A stretch of 64,000 bases of DNA, from the NCBI GenBank assembly GCA_047967505.1, contig CM106538.1. One strand, written 5' to 3'. The number at the start of each line of letters is the position of its first letter. Positions within the stretch are counted from its first letter, which is position 1. The notes beneath the pieces are model-generated. The model was not told the DNA's origin. It saw only the letters and a list, made by a program, of their open reading frames with translations, and did no database searches. A program made the position numbers and the translations under genes. Source of the stretch: Dipteris shenzhenensis. Lineage: Eukaryota; Polypodiophyta; Polypodiopsida; Gleicheniales. This document shows, in pieces, positions 1 to 10,353 of the stretch.

Positions 1-372
1 GCACTTTGTACATTGAAGTCATTGGTATGACTCGTCAATGAAGTGGCCACAAGATTGCTGACAAAGAAGAATTAAACCAACTACGACAACAAGGAGCAAG
101 GCATGTCAACATGTGGAGTGTTGGTGGACTCTATCCAGTGGATCCTTTTACAAATGCTCCTCCTATGTTTGAAGATTTGTCAAGTTTACTTCAATATCTA
201 GGAGATGGCCTTTAAGGCTTACTTGGCTATTGCAAACACATTGGTCATACTAGTGCTGAGGTCCAATTTGCCAAGGTTCACTTGTTCGGGATGGAAAAAT
301 AAATTAAAAAACTTATAGGTACTATGCACACTTTGCATGATGGAAAAATGAGTTGCAATAGGATGCACTTAG

Positions 373-714
373 GATGCACCCAATAGAGATAAAATTGATG
401 AAAACTGGGATTCAATTTTCAACATCCCCTTACTTGTAGTGAATTTTTGTGTGCTGCATGCTGAGATGCAGCTCATTGATAAATTGCTTTACTTGCACAT
501 TGCATATGTATGGAACATGAAACCGGAAGAGAGAGCGGCAACATGTATTGCAAAGCTTGAAGCTCTTCTCTCGAGCATGGGACTTCATGGAGGAAATGTA
601 AAGCTATGCAAAGACACACAACTCTCAAGAAAATCAAAGAATCTTTCGAATGAATGTCCATGGGGGGCTCAAAGGCACAAATATTTTTGTCCAAGCATGG
701 CAAGAATCAATTAA
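373..714 (+). other. Unrecognised coding fragment
   Basis: The reading frame is open from about 373 to a stop at 712-714 and contains a Leu/Glu-rich segment around LHAEMQLIDKLLYLHI, followed by a Gly/Lys-rich stretch. The bases before 373 in the same frame are broken by stops. It reads like a degraded protein-coding sequence rather than random DNA, but I do not recognise the family. A LINE endonuclease begins about 450 bases downstream, so it could be part of a mobile element or an unrelated gene remnant. No function is proposed. Confidence 0.3.
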
Positions 715-1164
715 ACATGCACTAGAATTATTGGAAAGACTTGTGTGACTGTACCACTAATTTGGATGCTGACCCTAGTTTCAGAACTTTGAAAGTGCAT
801 GTTTGGAAAGTGCTAGATAACTTGGTAAAGATACAGAGAAAGCCTTCCATAGTTCCCTTTGAAGGACATCGGGTTACAATCTTGAAAAGATAACATTCAT
901 GCTTACAGAGACCACATTGATCTAGAATGGACATCTCTTAGAATTGTGAAGGAGGAGCAAATAGAACCATAAAAAACAAGCCTTCTTACTCGAGAACAAT
1001 TTCCTATTCAACCAGAGCAGAAAGGACAATACATCAAGCACAAGGGTTAACATTGCAACGACTTGCATTTTCCCCAAAGGGAGTATGTGGACATGGGCTA
1101 GAATACACCGCCTTATTGCATGTAAATGAAATTGAGAACTTATACTTGTTGGAACCAATTATAA

Positions 1165-1935
1165 ATGAAAATTTCCAAATTACAAATGAAAATTGAGAAC
1201 TTATACTTATTGGAAACAGTTACAAATGAAAATTTCCAAATCAACAATGACGTCCAAAAGGATATGCGCAAATTCAACAACCAAGTGGCTTGGATGACAT
1301 TGGCCTCTTTGCACCACCAAAAAGAGAAGACACACAAACTCCTACTTGCATCCTTGAACACGAGATTGCTACCAAAATACATATTAGACATTATACAAAC
1401 AGCTCAACTAATGGAATCTAACATTATCTGCCTGCAAGAAACAAGAACAAGAAATCATTGGCACCTCACTCCACAAGGGTTTACCATAATAGAGAATTAC
1501 TCTCACATGGTCCAATGCACACTACTAAGAAAAGACTTTCCAATACATGGTGCAAAAACATACGTGGAGCAAGGAGTGGAAATAACAACTATCAACACAA
1601 TGATTCACGACAAAAGGATACAAATTTTCAATATATAGACCACTCTCTCAAAAATCCAATATGTTTCTAACTTACCTCTAGAGCATAATCTTAGAGACAA
1701 GAACAACGGACTCCTCACAATACTTGTAGGTGACTTCAACATAGACATGGGTAGACCTCACCAAACTCAACCAATTTGGAAAAAATGATGTGCTCCCTCA
1801 ATCTTGACCTCAGCTTTTGAAACACCATAACGATTTATGGGTCCCAATTGGACCACATTTGAAGACATAAATTCCATGGCCATTCGCTCAGACACATCAA
1901 ATGCTTACTGGACCGACCATTCCATAGTGTACACA
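1165..1935 (+). pseudogene. LINE endonuclease (EEP) domain, degenerate
   Basis: This is the apurinic-type endonuclease of a non-LTR retrotransposon, which would nick target DNA for reverse transcription. The N-terminal motif NIICLQETRTR lies near 1420-1455. After a stop at 1636-1638 and frame changes, a VGDFNID motif appears near 1727-1745 and a TDHSIV motif near 1913-1930. These match the QET, GDFN and S/TDH signatures of the family in the right order and spacing. There is no intact ORF and no reverse transcriptase follows on this strand, so it is a dead 5' fragment. A 33-35 base piece around the TDH motif recurs inverted at about 3333-3367. Confidence 0.65.
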
Positions 1936-2400
1936 TACATCTACTAGGGCATCATGTACACCAACTTGGTCCATGGCAGCACACTCCATTGAGCAGGGCC
2001 ATAGTGGGGACCCCACCTTGTCTTGTTAGAGATTTCAATAGACAAAAAATTGGTAACAAGAACCTGCAATGATCATTAAATAAACAAAGCCGATGATGAA
2101 AACTCCTTGGCATCCACTGTTTAGACTCAAATTTTGGAGTCTCGATGCTAACTGAATTTCATGGACTTTGCCCAGCATCAATAACTGATGGTAGGGTCCC
2201 TAGACTCAACATAGAGTCTAGACTCATCTGTGAAGTTCCCAAGATTGCACATATGAATATTTTACAAGAAGTTTAAGCCATGCGGATTTCTTGTAAGGCT
2301 CAAGGTGTTTTGTATATCTTGACTACTAGAGGAGAACTCTAGTCTTTCTTTCTCTTCTAGCTCTGCATCTTTCCAAATGACATTTAAGGAGCATAGCAAA
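1936..2400. other. Interval without recognisable gene
   Basis: No coding sequence is recognisable. The right part (about 2260-2400) reads on the minus strand as the leader following the primer-binding site of the LTR at 2414. The rest shows nothing I can support. Confidence 0.4.
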
Positions 2401-2412
2401 GCTTTGATACCA
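2401..2412 (-). promoter_or_regulatory. Primer-binding site (initiator tRNA-Met type)
   Basis: Read on the minus strand this is TGGTATCAAAGC, one mismatch from the TGGTATCAGAGC site that many plant LTR retrotransposons use to prime from initiator methionyl tRNA. It lies one base from the presumed LTR end TGTTACA at 2414, the same one-base spacing as at gypsy element G. Confidence 0.5.
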
Positions 2413-2413
2413 T

Positions 2414-2840
2414 TGTAACAAAAATCGAAATTAGACATGCTCACAAATTCTGTTATTTATCAAAACCATAGAAACCAAGAACAAGGAAAAAAGAAAGAAG
2501 AGAAGAGAAATGACACTTCATGGGGTCCAATTTACCCCCTCTAGATAGTTTCTCTTGCTTCCAGTCTTTATAATTGCATATTTCAAAAAGGAAAGCAAAA
2601 AATAATACATCCAAAAGCATCCTTGTCCACAATTGGAGGGATTGCTCAACATAGCTTCACTAGCTTAGAATATCACAAGGCTTTTAATATGCCCTCATCT
2701 ACAATTAATAGCCCATGGCTTAGTATTCACCATAATTTTTACAACATTTGCTCATGGACATATAGCATGCACTGTGTGATACTTCGATTGCATGCAATAC
2801 TTTGATTGCATGCAATACTTCGATCGGTACCCTCACACTA
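2414..2840 (-). repeat. Probable 5' LTR of a minus-strand retrotransposon
   Basis: The sequence begins (plus strand) with TGTAACA next to a tRNA-Met primer-binding site, so it is the end of a 5' LTR read on the minus strand. The far boundary is uncertain; CACA near 2837-2840 is a guess. No second LTR copy was seen, and the internal region is limited to a short leader at 2260-2400. Near the far end an imperfect unit containing TTGCATGCAATACTT is repeated in tandem (about 2785-2825). Confidence 0.4.
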
Positions 2841-3330
2841 ACTCCAAGCCTCATCATTAGTTCCAGCACCTGTGCTCAAGCCACCAATCACATTAGTTGT
2901 TAACAATCGAATGAATGATTCATCGAAACAATCAATCCCAATATAATTGTGCTCAAAGTAAAATAATCAAACAAAATATTGTTAATAACACTAGTGACAT
3001 CAGTATTAACATGGAATCACCCACAATACCAACCATCTAACATGGTAAATCAGAGGCTAGTTAGGCATCCCAAACTAAACCACACAAAGTGTCCACTAGG
3101 ACCCCCACCACATCTGATGGTGAGCTCCTATGGCATACTTTTCCACAGTCACACTTGACTAAAAATAAAATAATGTCCACATTAAGAAATATCAAAAAAT
3201 ATAATTTCATAACAACTCTAACCAAATTTGCCTATGATAGGTCAAGTCCCCAACAATTGCAAACATAGATGCCCTCTAGGTGGACTAAGGAGTTGAAGAG
3301 AAGAGACATGATCTTGGATCCTAGAGTGAA
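2841..3330. other. Interval without recognisable gene
   Basis: This is AT-rich sequence with stops in all frames. I see no motif, repeat or RNA gene. Confidence 0.4.
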
Positions 3331-3332
3331 AG

Positions 3333-4150
3333 CACACTATGGAATGGTCGGTCCAGTAAGCATTTGAGTCTAGCAAGTGTAGTCATATGTCTTGCCCAAT
3401 TAGTCTTGCATCGCTAGTCACATCATGAAAATTGGGCAAGAGAAAAGAACCCCTATGTATACATAAGATGTGAAAACCTCCATTAAGTAATCTATCCAAT
3501 GTGAAATGACCCCTGTACATAGCTGCTTGGGAAGTTTTGAAGATCATGACCTTGGTTTCACCAAGGTTAACATTCAAGCCATGTGTCTTGAGATTGCATG
3601 CACTGCATCCAAGTGTTGTTGGAGACCCTCTACTAAGGATGAAAGTAAGATCACATCGTCTTCATATAGGAGGATTTAAATCAAGGAGCCAACAATAGAG
3701 CAACCTACCCCCCCAATGTTCCAATCATAGTCTCGAGCTTCTCTGTGTAGAGGCCAAATAGAGTTGGTGACAATGGACATCATTGTTTGACCCCAATAGT
3801 GCTCATGATATCCTCTATCCATCTTGCAACTATCCAAACCTTGCTTGAGATCCTATCATAGAGTACCATGATTGTCCAGATGATCTCTTGAACTTACCCT
3901 AGCTTTTGTAACCATTCGATGAAGTGAGCCCTTTACAAAATCCATAGAGAAGCAATAAACCCTTTTTCTCCATGCTCTGGCCCTCTCAATGACATCTCTG
4001 AGTGTGAGCATGTGATCTAGAGTTGCATGATCTGCTCAAAATCATGTTTGTCCCTTGGCCTTGAGCCCTTGGATCTCTACAGACTTAGCTAACCTTTGTG
4101 TCAAGTATTGATGCATAATCTCATGGAATCTCTTGCCTGGAGTGAGGTGT
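3333..4150 (-). pseudogene. LINE reverse transcriptase (element J)
   Basis: Reverse transcriptase of a non-LTR retrotransposon, read on the minus strand in broken frames. From N to C: LAKSVEIQGLKAKGQT, then DHATLDHMLTLRDVIERARAW (about 4055-3960), a VYCFSMDFVKGS motif (normally DF.KAFD), a catalytic YEDD box in LLYEDDVILLSS (about 3676-3640), and the thumb-side motif VNLGETKVMIFKTS (about 3577-3530). The DHMLTLR type of motif differs from the L1-type ILDNIFTF in element K, so this is a different LINE lineage. Many stops make it non-functional. Confidence 0.65.
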
Positions 4151-4391
4151 TAAGGGTCCAGGTGTGAGGAAAACCAATGCAAATAGCTTAGTTAAACAAC
4201 TTTGCTAAGATAAGGGCCTTAGTATTTATTCCATAGTATTTATCCCAATAATAATGGTCATGTAGGCTTTTGGGCTCATGGGAACCCCTACCTAGAGTGA
4301 TGGTGTTAAGTGTCCAAGTGTGAAGAAAATCGATGCAAATCACTTCATTAAAAAACTTTGCTAAGATAAGGGCTGTAGTATTTATTCCATA
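4142..4391. repeat. Imperfect tandem duplication, period about 156 bp
   Basis: About 94 bases at 4142-4235 recur at 4298-4391, including GCTAAGATAAGGGC and GTAGTATTTATTCCAT-like segments, with several substitutions. It lies between the RT and the upstream part of element J, so it disrupts that LINE. Confidence 0.6.
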
Positions 4392-4416
4392 TGCAATGAA
4401 TTCAGTATGTAGCCCC

Positions 4417-5480
4417 TCATGATCTTTGCCAAAAGACCTTGGAGTTGTTACTAAACAGCATGTTCATTAACTTTTCCTTGTTCAGGCGAATGAGGTTTGC
4501 TTCATCCAATGGACGAGATGGTATGCTTGTATCGTCTCTCCTCACTTGAAAGTGATGCTTAGTCTCAAACCTAAGTTGATGGCATAGAGCCTTACACTCA
4601 TCATTGTACGAATTATTATAGGGTATTGAGCCAACATGCAATGGATGAGTGGAACGAGTGGTGTATGTGAAAGTTTGTAGGGTAGCCTAATGGATGGAGC
4701 AGATGATTAGGGCATCTTGATCCTTGAGGAGCGCTATGCCAATGATATACGTGAGTACAGTGGAAAAGTGCATGGAGTATTCATGTGAAAGGATATGATC
4801 AAAGTGTATGTCACGATATGTTGTGTGCGTGGTTGGTGTCGTGGTGCATCATAAGACGAGGAATGGAAATATTAAAAAAGAGATAGATGTGATATGCTCC
4901 TGAATGTGGTATCAAGAAAAGAAATCAATGATGTGCGAGGTGAAGGCAAGGGATCCCATGAGGGAGTCCACTTTGATGGAGGCCCCCACATGTGGGAAAC
5001 AAGTAAAACCACCTGAGAAGGTCCATTGAATGATAAGATCATGTATGATGCATGCCCATAAGATGTGACTGAGGCTCACATGTCTTCTAAAAATTTTGAC
5101 ATCCTTGCCTCATTTAAATCAACCTTTGGCAATAAGATAGAGTCATTGTGAAAATCAAGAAGAGATATCTGGCATGTGCTCTTCCTTGTGTTGAAGTCTC
5201 CAACAAGGAGGACTTTCATGAAGCTTGATAAATACATGCCTTCCGAGTATAGGGATGTATACAGTGAAGCTTGAGCCTACTCCTGTAGGCCTTGAGCAAA
5301 GTGTGAGGTCTTGAGAGGAGAGTAACATATTTCAATGAGAAATTCTTACCAAGAGGTGTGCCGGATTTGAATCCACAACTCCTACTTAAGGGTCTTGCTA
5401 TTGTAAAAGGATATGCCTTTTCTTACCTACAACTAATGTGTGAGGTCCACATATAAGTAGACCTTGGAGCAAGCTATGCC
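4417..5480 (-). pseudogene. LINE endonuclease and linker (element J)
   Basis: On the minus strand a VLLVGDFNTR motif (about 5225-5185) marks an EEP endonuclease, preceded by a segment resembling the VYxPL region near 5330. A fragment (4641-4417) ending in MLFSNNSKVFW resembles the linker LINEs carry between endonuclease and RT. Order and strand agree with the RT at 3333-4150, so these are one minus-strand LINE, heavily mutated. No ORF1 and no poly(A) end were identified. Confidence 0.5.
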
Positions 5481-5577
5481 ATGGGCCTAAAGCAGGGGAT
5501 GGAGTAGAGAGAGAGTTGTGAATAATTAGATTTATAAAACTTTAATATAAAGCTACCATTTTAATTCAAATTGTACA

Positions 5578-5725
5578 TTGGAGTTTATATGTATATGTAT
5601 ATGTCGATGTATATGTATATGCATGTGTGTGTTGTGTGTGTGTGTTTATGTATGTATGTATGCATGCATGTATGCATGTATGTATGTATGTATGTATGTA
5701 TGTATGTATCTATCTATCTATCTCC
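5578..5725. repeat. Microsatellite: (TATG)n, (TG)n and (TATC)n
   Basis: A run of TATATG, TGTGTG, ATGT/ATGC and finally TATC tetranucleotides. Apparent open frames across it merely reflect the repeat and are not genes. Confidence 0.9.
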
Positions 5726-5729
5726 CTCC

Positions 5730-7440
5730 TACGATGTCTTTGCGTGTACACACACATCTAGAAATAGTCGATCATGTGGGTGTACACATGTCATGCCCAC
5801 AAATATTTGTAATAGCTTCAATATGATGATAATCTGTAGCATGTAATGGATAGGGGAAAAATTAGAAAAACTACTATCATAAAATGGTTTACATGTAACA
5901 AATTTCAACACATGCAAATTTTAATTGGTTCCATGACTAGTGAAACCACCCAAGACCTAATAATGGTGTTAAAAGACACCTCATTTTGACACCTTTTAAG
6001 AGTTATGAAAATAACTACTTATAGTAATGGTGTCAAAGACACCTTGCAAGAGTTAGAAAAAGCAAAAGATACCTTGCAAGAGGTCCAAACTGCCCTCCTA
6101 TTATTAGCATCCTTAGGTAAGCTTACATTTCGTCTCTACTTGTTCTAGGCCATCATTATCATCATCAATAAGACCACAATCATTAAGGATAGACAAGAAA
6201 TAGTAGATTCATCTGTGCAAATCTTTTTGTTTTTGTACAATGGCTTTAGCTTCATCTTGAGGGCATGGCCCAAAATGCATGCTAGTAATGACTGAAATAG
6301 TTCTCAAAATGGTTTTTTTTCTACTTGCAATCAACACGTTTAATTATGCCTTGAAAACTTTAATTTTTCCTCTCCTCGTGCTTTTGAGTTAAAAACACAT
6401 CTTTCTCATGTTGTGTTGATGGTTCACGTCTTCACCTATGCTCTTCGTGAGCATTTGTTAATCAAAACTCCTCTAATTTACTATTGATACCTCGCTCAAC
6501 TTGAGATATTATTGATAGAATCCATCTTGACTAAGGAATCCTAACAAGCAAGAGCCTTAGAAAAATCAAATCCCTAATTTTAAAATTTAATCACAAAATC
6601 TTAAAAATAGAATTCAAAAAAGAATTATTACATTTATTTTTTGTTAAGTGTGGGAAGTTAAAATTTTTTACTTATTTGAATTTAAAATTTTGAATATATA
6701 CAAATCTTACTTATTTGAATTCAAAACATATCGTATGTTATCTTCTTTGAGCATCATAACTTTAAATGTTGATCACAATCTTTTTTTTTTTAATTAACTA
6801 TTAACTATTAAATTCAAGCTATAAAGAGTGGGAAATTTGGAGGCAATCGATAGAGTGAGCAGGAGAAAGTGAGCAACTCCAAAAAGCGAGTGAGAATTTG
6901 TTAAAGTGGTAGGAAAATCAAGCGAGCAAAGAAAGAATCTAAGTGTCCCATAAAATAATTGCTTGAAGTAGAAAGTATTCAAAAGGGGGGTTATGTGTCA
7001 CATTTCTTGAAATTGAGTAGCCCAAAGTTAATGACTATTTTAACGTGACCCCATTTGGGATTTTGGCAATTACCCAGGGGGTCACTTATAAACGTAAGTG
7101 CACTAAGGGGAATTTTTTTAATGGGGTGACTTACATGCCATTTATGTGCATGATGGGATTTATAGAATAGCAATTTAATGTATTTATATATGTAGATTTA
7201 TGAAGGGCTGTCAAAATTTTAAGATTGAAAATGTAAACATGTATATTTAACCAATTACATGAGAGAATGTAAAATTGCAAGAATAGGGGTAAACTGCTGA
7301 CACATGCTTTATGGGTTTATAAAGAGTAGCAACCCCCCCCCTTTATCACAAATTAAAGATAAAGGATGCTAAATTTTGGTTTTCTTTTTTGCCAAAATAG
7401 ACATTGTCTTCTCACTCCCTATTATGGGAAACCTTGCTTT
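5730..7440. other. AT-rich interval without recognisable gene
   Basis: Apart from short T runs (about 6780-6791) and a C run (about 7333-7340) I see no gene. About 80 bases at 6676-6755 have a diverged direct copy at 12862-12942, beyond copia element A. Confidence 0.4.
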
Positions 7441-7447
7441 AAATTTT

Positions 7448-7869
7448 GTGTAACAAATTGGCTAAAAATTCATAAAACTCATATCTTGATGCACGCAATT
7501 TTTTAAATGATGTAAAAAGGCATGATATCCATCTAAATCATGCCTTGTAATTTGATTTGACATGTAACATTATGCCATTTGGATTTGAGAATCAAAAGAT
7601 GCAAGGATGTCAAAAACTCATCGTTTGGGCCAAAACAACCAAGTTTTGACAAATTGCAAAGACACATGGATGTGAAAATGTCATCTTTTGGGCCATAACA
7701 AGGAGCACATGAAAGTGCTCCCTGTTTTGGCCCAAAAGATGACATTGTCACATCCCTGTGTCTTTTGATTTACAAGTCCAAATGGGGTGATGATCATTAT
7801 CACAACTTTTTGCATCGTTTAGTAAAGTTTCATGCACCAAAATATGAATTTGTAGTCAATTTGTTGCAC
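7448..7869. mobile_element. Fold-back / MITE-like element with arms covering its length
   Basis: The two halves are inverted copies of each other. The outer arms start GTGTAACAAATTG (7448) and end CAATTTGTTGCAC (7869). The innermost arms, 7679-7708 and 7715-7744 or so, pair over 30 bases with about two mismatches around a six-base loop ATGAAA. Pairing continues outward with more mismatches through AAAGACACATGGATGTG and the CCATTTGG segments. No ORF is present. I could not define a target-site duplication. Related motifs are also repeated in direct orientation within the left half. Confidence 0.65.
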
Positions 7870-7913
7870 TGGTTGAATTAGTGGGATGTAAGAGTGAATC
7901 ATTGGGAGGGATG

Positions 7914-7972
7914 TGAGAGTGCTCTCAACGGAAGCAAGAACGGAAGAAGGAGAGAGAGAGAGAGAGAGAGAG
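7914..7972 (-). repeat. Inverted LTR terminus at left end of element A
   Basis: Begins TGAGAGTGCTCTC at the exact base next to the target-site duplication and matches, inverted, the end of the 3' LTR up to and into its (CT)n run. One substitution is seen (CGGAAG versus CAGAAG), plus a difference in repeat length. Confidence 0.85.
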
Positions 7973-7973
7973 A

Positions 7974-8014
7974 CAATGCAGTCACACATGATAGTGACAA
8001 TGACATTCTCTTCA
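7974..8014 (+). repeat. 41-base copy of an internal pol segment
   Basis: This segment, around CACACATGATAGTGACAATGAC, repeats 8802-8842 of the same element with about one substitution. It sits between the inverted LTR end and gag, so it is a template-switch footprint rather than normal leader. Confidence 0.85.
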
Positions 8015-8749
8015 TTGTGGAAAGAACAAATAAGGGATGTGCTTATTCAAAAGAAGCAAATTAGACCCTTGGCAGGGATTGAAGCTAAGCCTGCAAATAT
8101 GTCTGAGGATGATTAGAATGAGTTAGATGCATTAGCAAAGTCTACTATTAGACTTCATCTTGTAGAGTCAGTTTATTTCATAGTAGTAAATGAGCAAACT
8201 ACGGAAGATTTGTGGAAGAAACTGTGTGCCACTTATGAGAAGGAAACTGCCTCTAATAAAGTTTACTTCATGAAGAGGTTGTTTGAGCTACAGATGAAGG
8301 AAGGGGTCTCCATTGCTTCTCACTTGAATGAATTCAATATTATTTTCAGCCAGCTTCAGGCTCAGAAGATGAATTTTGCTGCGGAGACTAACGCAATATT
8401 TCTCTTATGTTCATTGCCATCCTCATGGGATACCTTCCGTACAGCTGTCAGTAACTCTGCACCTGGTGGAGTACTAAAATTTGATGATGTTGTGGGTAGC
8501 TTGTTGGCCGAGGAGATTAGACGGAAGTCTATGGATGGCAACAAGCAAGATGCAGCCTTAAATGTGCAAAGGGGCAGATCACAGTTCAGGGGGAAGTCCC
8601 AAGAAAGAGGGAAGTCTCATAGCAAATCCAGGGCACGGAACATTGAGTGTTACCACTGTGGCAAGAAGGGCCATATAAAAAAGGATTGCTACAAGCTGAA
8701 AAGAGAGCAAAAGGATAAGAAAAAGAATGCAAATTGGGGTGCAAATTAA
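8015..8749 (+). pseudogene. Copia A gag remnant
   Basis: The capsid-like region begins abruptly at SLWKEQIRDVL, lacking roughly the first two dozen codons seen in relatives such as element C. There is an in-frame stop at 8114-8116. A nucleocapsid zinc knuckle CYHCGKKGHIKKDC (CX2CX4HX4C) lies near 8650-8692. The frame ends at 8747-8749, where a shift into the pol frame is needed; in elements B and C gag and pol share one frame, so this is probably a mutation, not programmed frameshifting. Confidence 0.8.
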
Positions 8750-9755
8750 AAGGAAGAGAGTCACAAGGGAGGACAAAGGAAAAGTGAAGATCGAGGAAAT
8801 CAATGCAGTCACACATGATAGTGACAATGACGTTCTCTTCATGTCTAGTTTATCTGCAGACTTGCTTACCACTTCAGATGATGCATATTCCCAGGATTGG
8901 ATTTTGGATTCTGGTGCTTCATTCCATGTTACTCCCCATAGGGAATGGTTCTCCACTTATGACAGTGGAAAGACAGGTTGTGTGCATCTTGGAAATGACT
9001 ATGCATGTGACATAGTGGGAGCAGGTGACATAAAGTTTTCTTTTGCAAATGGGTCTGCATTTGTTTTGAAACATGTGAGACATGTGCCTATGCTGACTAA
9101 GAGTCTTATTTCAGTGGGTCAGCTAGATGATGCTGGTTTTCACACCACTTTTGGCTTTCAGAGTTGGAAAATTCAGAAGGGCTCTATGCTTTTGGCCAGG
9201 GGTGCCAAGTGTGGGACTTTGTATCCCTTACATGTATCAGGGGTATTTGATCATGTTGTTGCAATAACTGAGCAGCCAAGCACTTCTTTGTGGCATTGCA
9301 GGTTGGGGCACATGAGCCAGAATGGAATGAAACTCTTATGCCATTTGGGTTATGTGCCGCATTTGAGTTTCTCTGATTTTGAATTTTGTCAGCACTGTCT
9401 CTATGGGAAGCAGACTAAATCAGCCCATAAAAGAAGGGGAAAGAAAGACTTTGAAAAGCTTGATTTGGTGCATTCAAACGTATGTGGTCCCATGCCTACA
9501 CGGTCATTAGGCGGGGCTGAATACTATGTGACATTCATTGATGATGCAACTAGGAAAGTGTGGGCTTATGCTATAGCTCGGAAGAGTGATGTGTTCCAAG
9601 TATTTCAGAAATGGCTGGCCTTGGTTGAGAATCAGTCAGGTAGAACGCTTAAATGCCTACGGACTGACAATGGTGGAGAGTATCTCTCTCATGACTTTCA
9701 GCATTTCTGTGATACACGTGGGATTAAGAGGGAGCTCACATCCCTCGTACTCTAG
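8727..9755 (+). pseudogene. Copia A protease and integrase (N-terminal part)
   Basis: The aspartic protease motif DSGASFHVTPHREWF starts at 8907. The GAG-pre-integrase segment LWHCRLGHMSQNG lies near 9290, with the HHCC zinc region after it. The integrase core starts near 9460; its first catalytic Asp, normally in HTD or HSD, reads HSNVCGPM (9471 onward), an Asp-to-Asn change. The second Asp is kept in LRTDNGGEY (about 9660). The frame breaks after RELTS at about 9745. Confidence 0.85.
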
Positions 9756-9759
9756 AGCA

Positions 9760-10353
9760 AAATCCAGTTGCAGAAAAGATGAACCGTACCATTCAAGAAA
9801 GGTTGCAATGCATGCTTTCCAATGCAAGTCTTTTTAGTGGTTTTTGGGCTGAGGCAATGAAGACTACAGTGCATGTGATCAATAGATCACCTAGTAAGAG
9901 TTTGGATGGTGGTATTCCTGAAGAGGCATGGAGTGGCAAGAAGCCCTCTTACTCTCATTTGCGTATATTTGGTGTGAGGCATATGCGCATGTGCCAAAAG
10001 AGCTTCGAAAGAAGCTAGATCCTAAGTCTAGGAAATGCATCTTTCTGGGTTATGGTGAAAGTGGAGAGATGGGCTATCATCTCTGGGATCCAGAAGCAAA
10101 GAAGATCATACGCAGCCATGATGTAGTCTTCAATGAGAAGAAGATACATAAGGCACCCATGAGGGAGGTGGAAATGAGGAGAATCACTTTCCAGGATGTG
10201 AATCCACTTACATATGTTGATAGACAGCAAGTTGTCCATGCACCAAATGTGCAAGAAATGGTACCACCAAGTACTCCCACAGGTATACAATCAAGGGTAG
10301 ATGATGGATCATCTATTGGTGGAAATGATGAGCCAAATGTGGCTGATTTGTAG
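9760..10353 (+). pseudogene. Copia A integrase C-terminal part and linker
   Basis: The sequence continues the integrase with MNRTIQERLQCML, FWAEAMKTTVHVINRSPSKSL and PSYSHLRIFGV in shifted frames, then the linker FLGYGESGEMGYHLWDPEAKK and IIRSHDVVF that copia elements carry between IN and RT. At least two frameshifts separate the pieces, at about 9750 and 9990. The frame ends at a TAG at 10351-10353 just before the RT frame. Confidence 0.8.

Noticed and set aside
5571-5846. Open frame rich in Met, Tyr, Val and Cys
   Set aside because: Produced by the TATG/TG microsatellite.
8700-8760. Programmed gag-pol frameshift in element A
   Set aside because: A-rich slippery-looking sequence is present, but related elements B and C have gag and pol in one frame, so a mutation is simpler.
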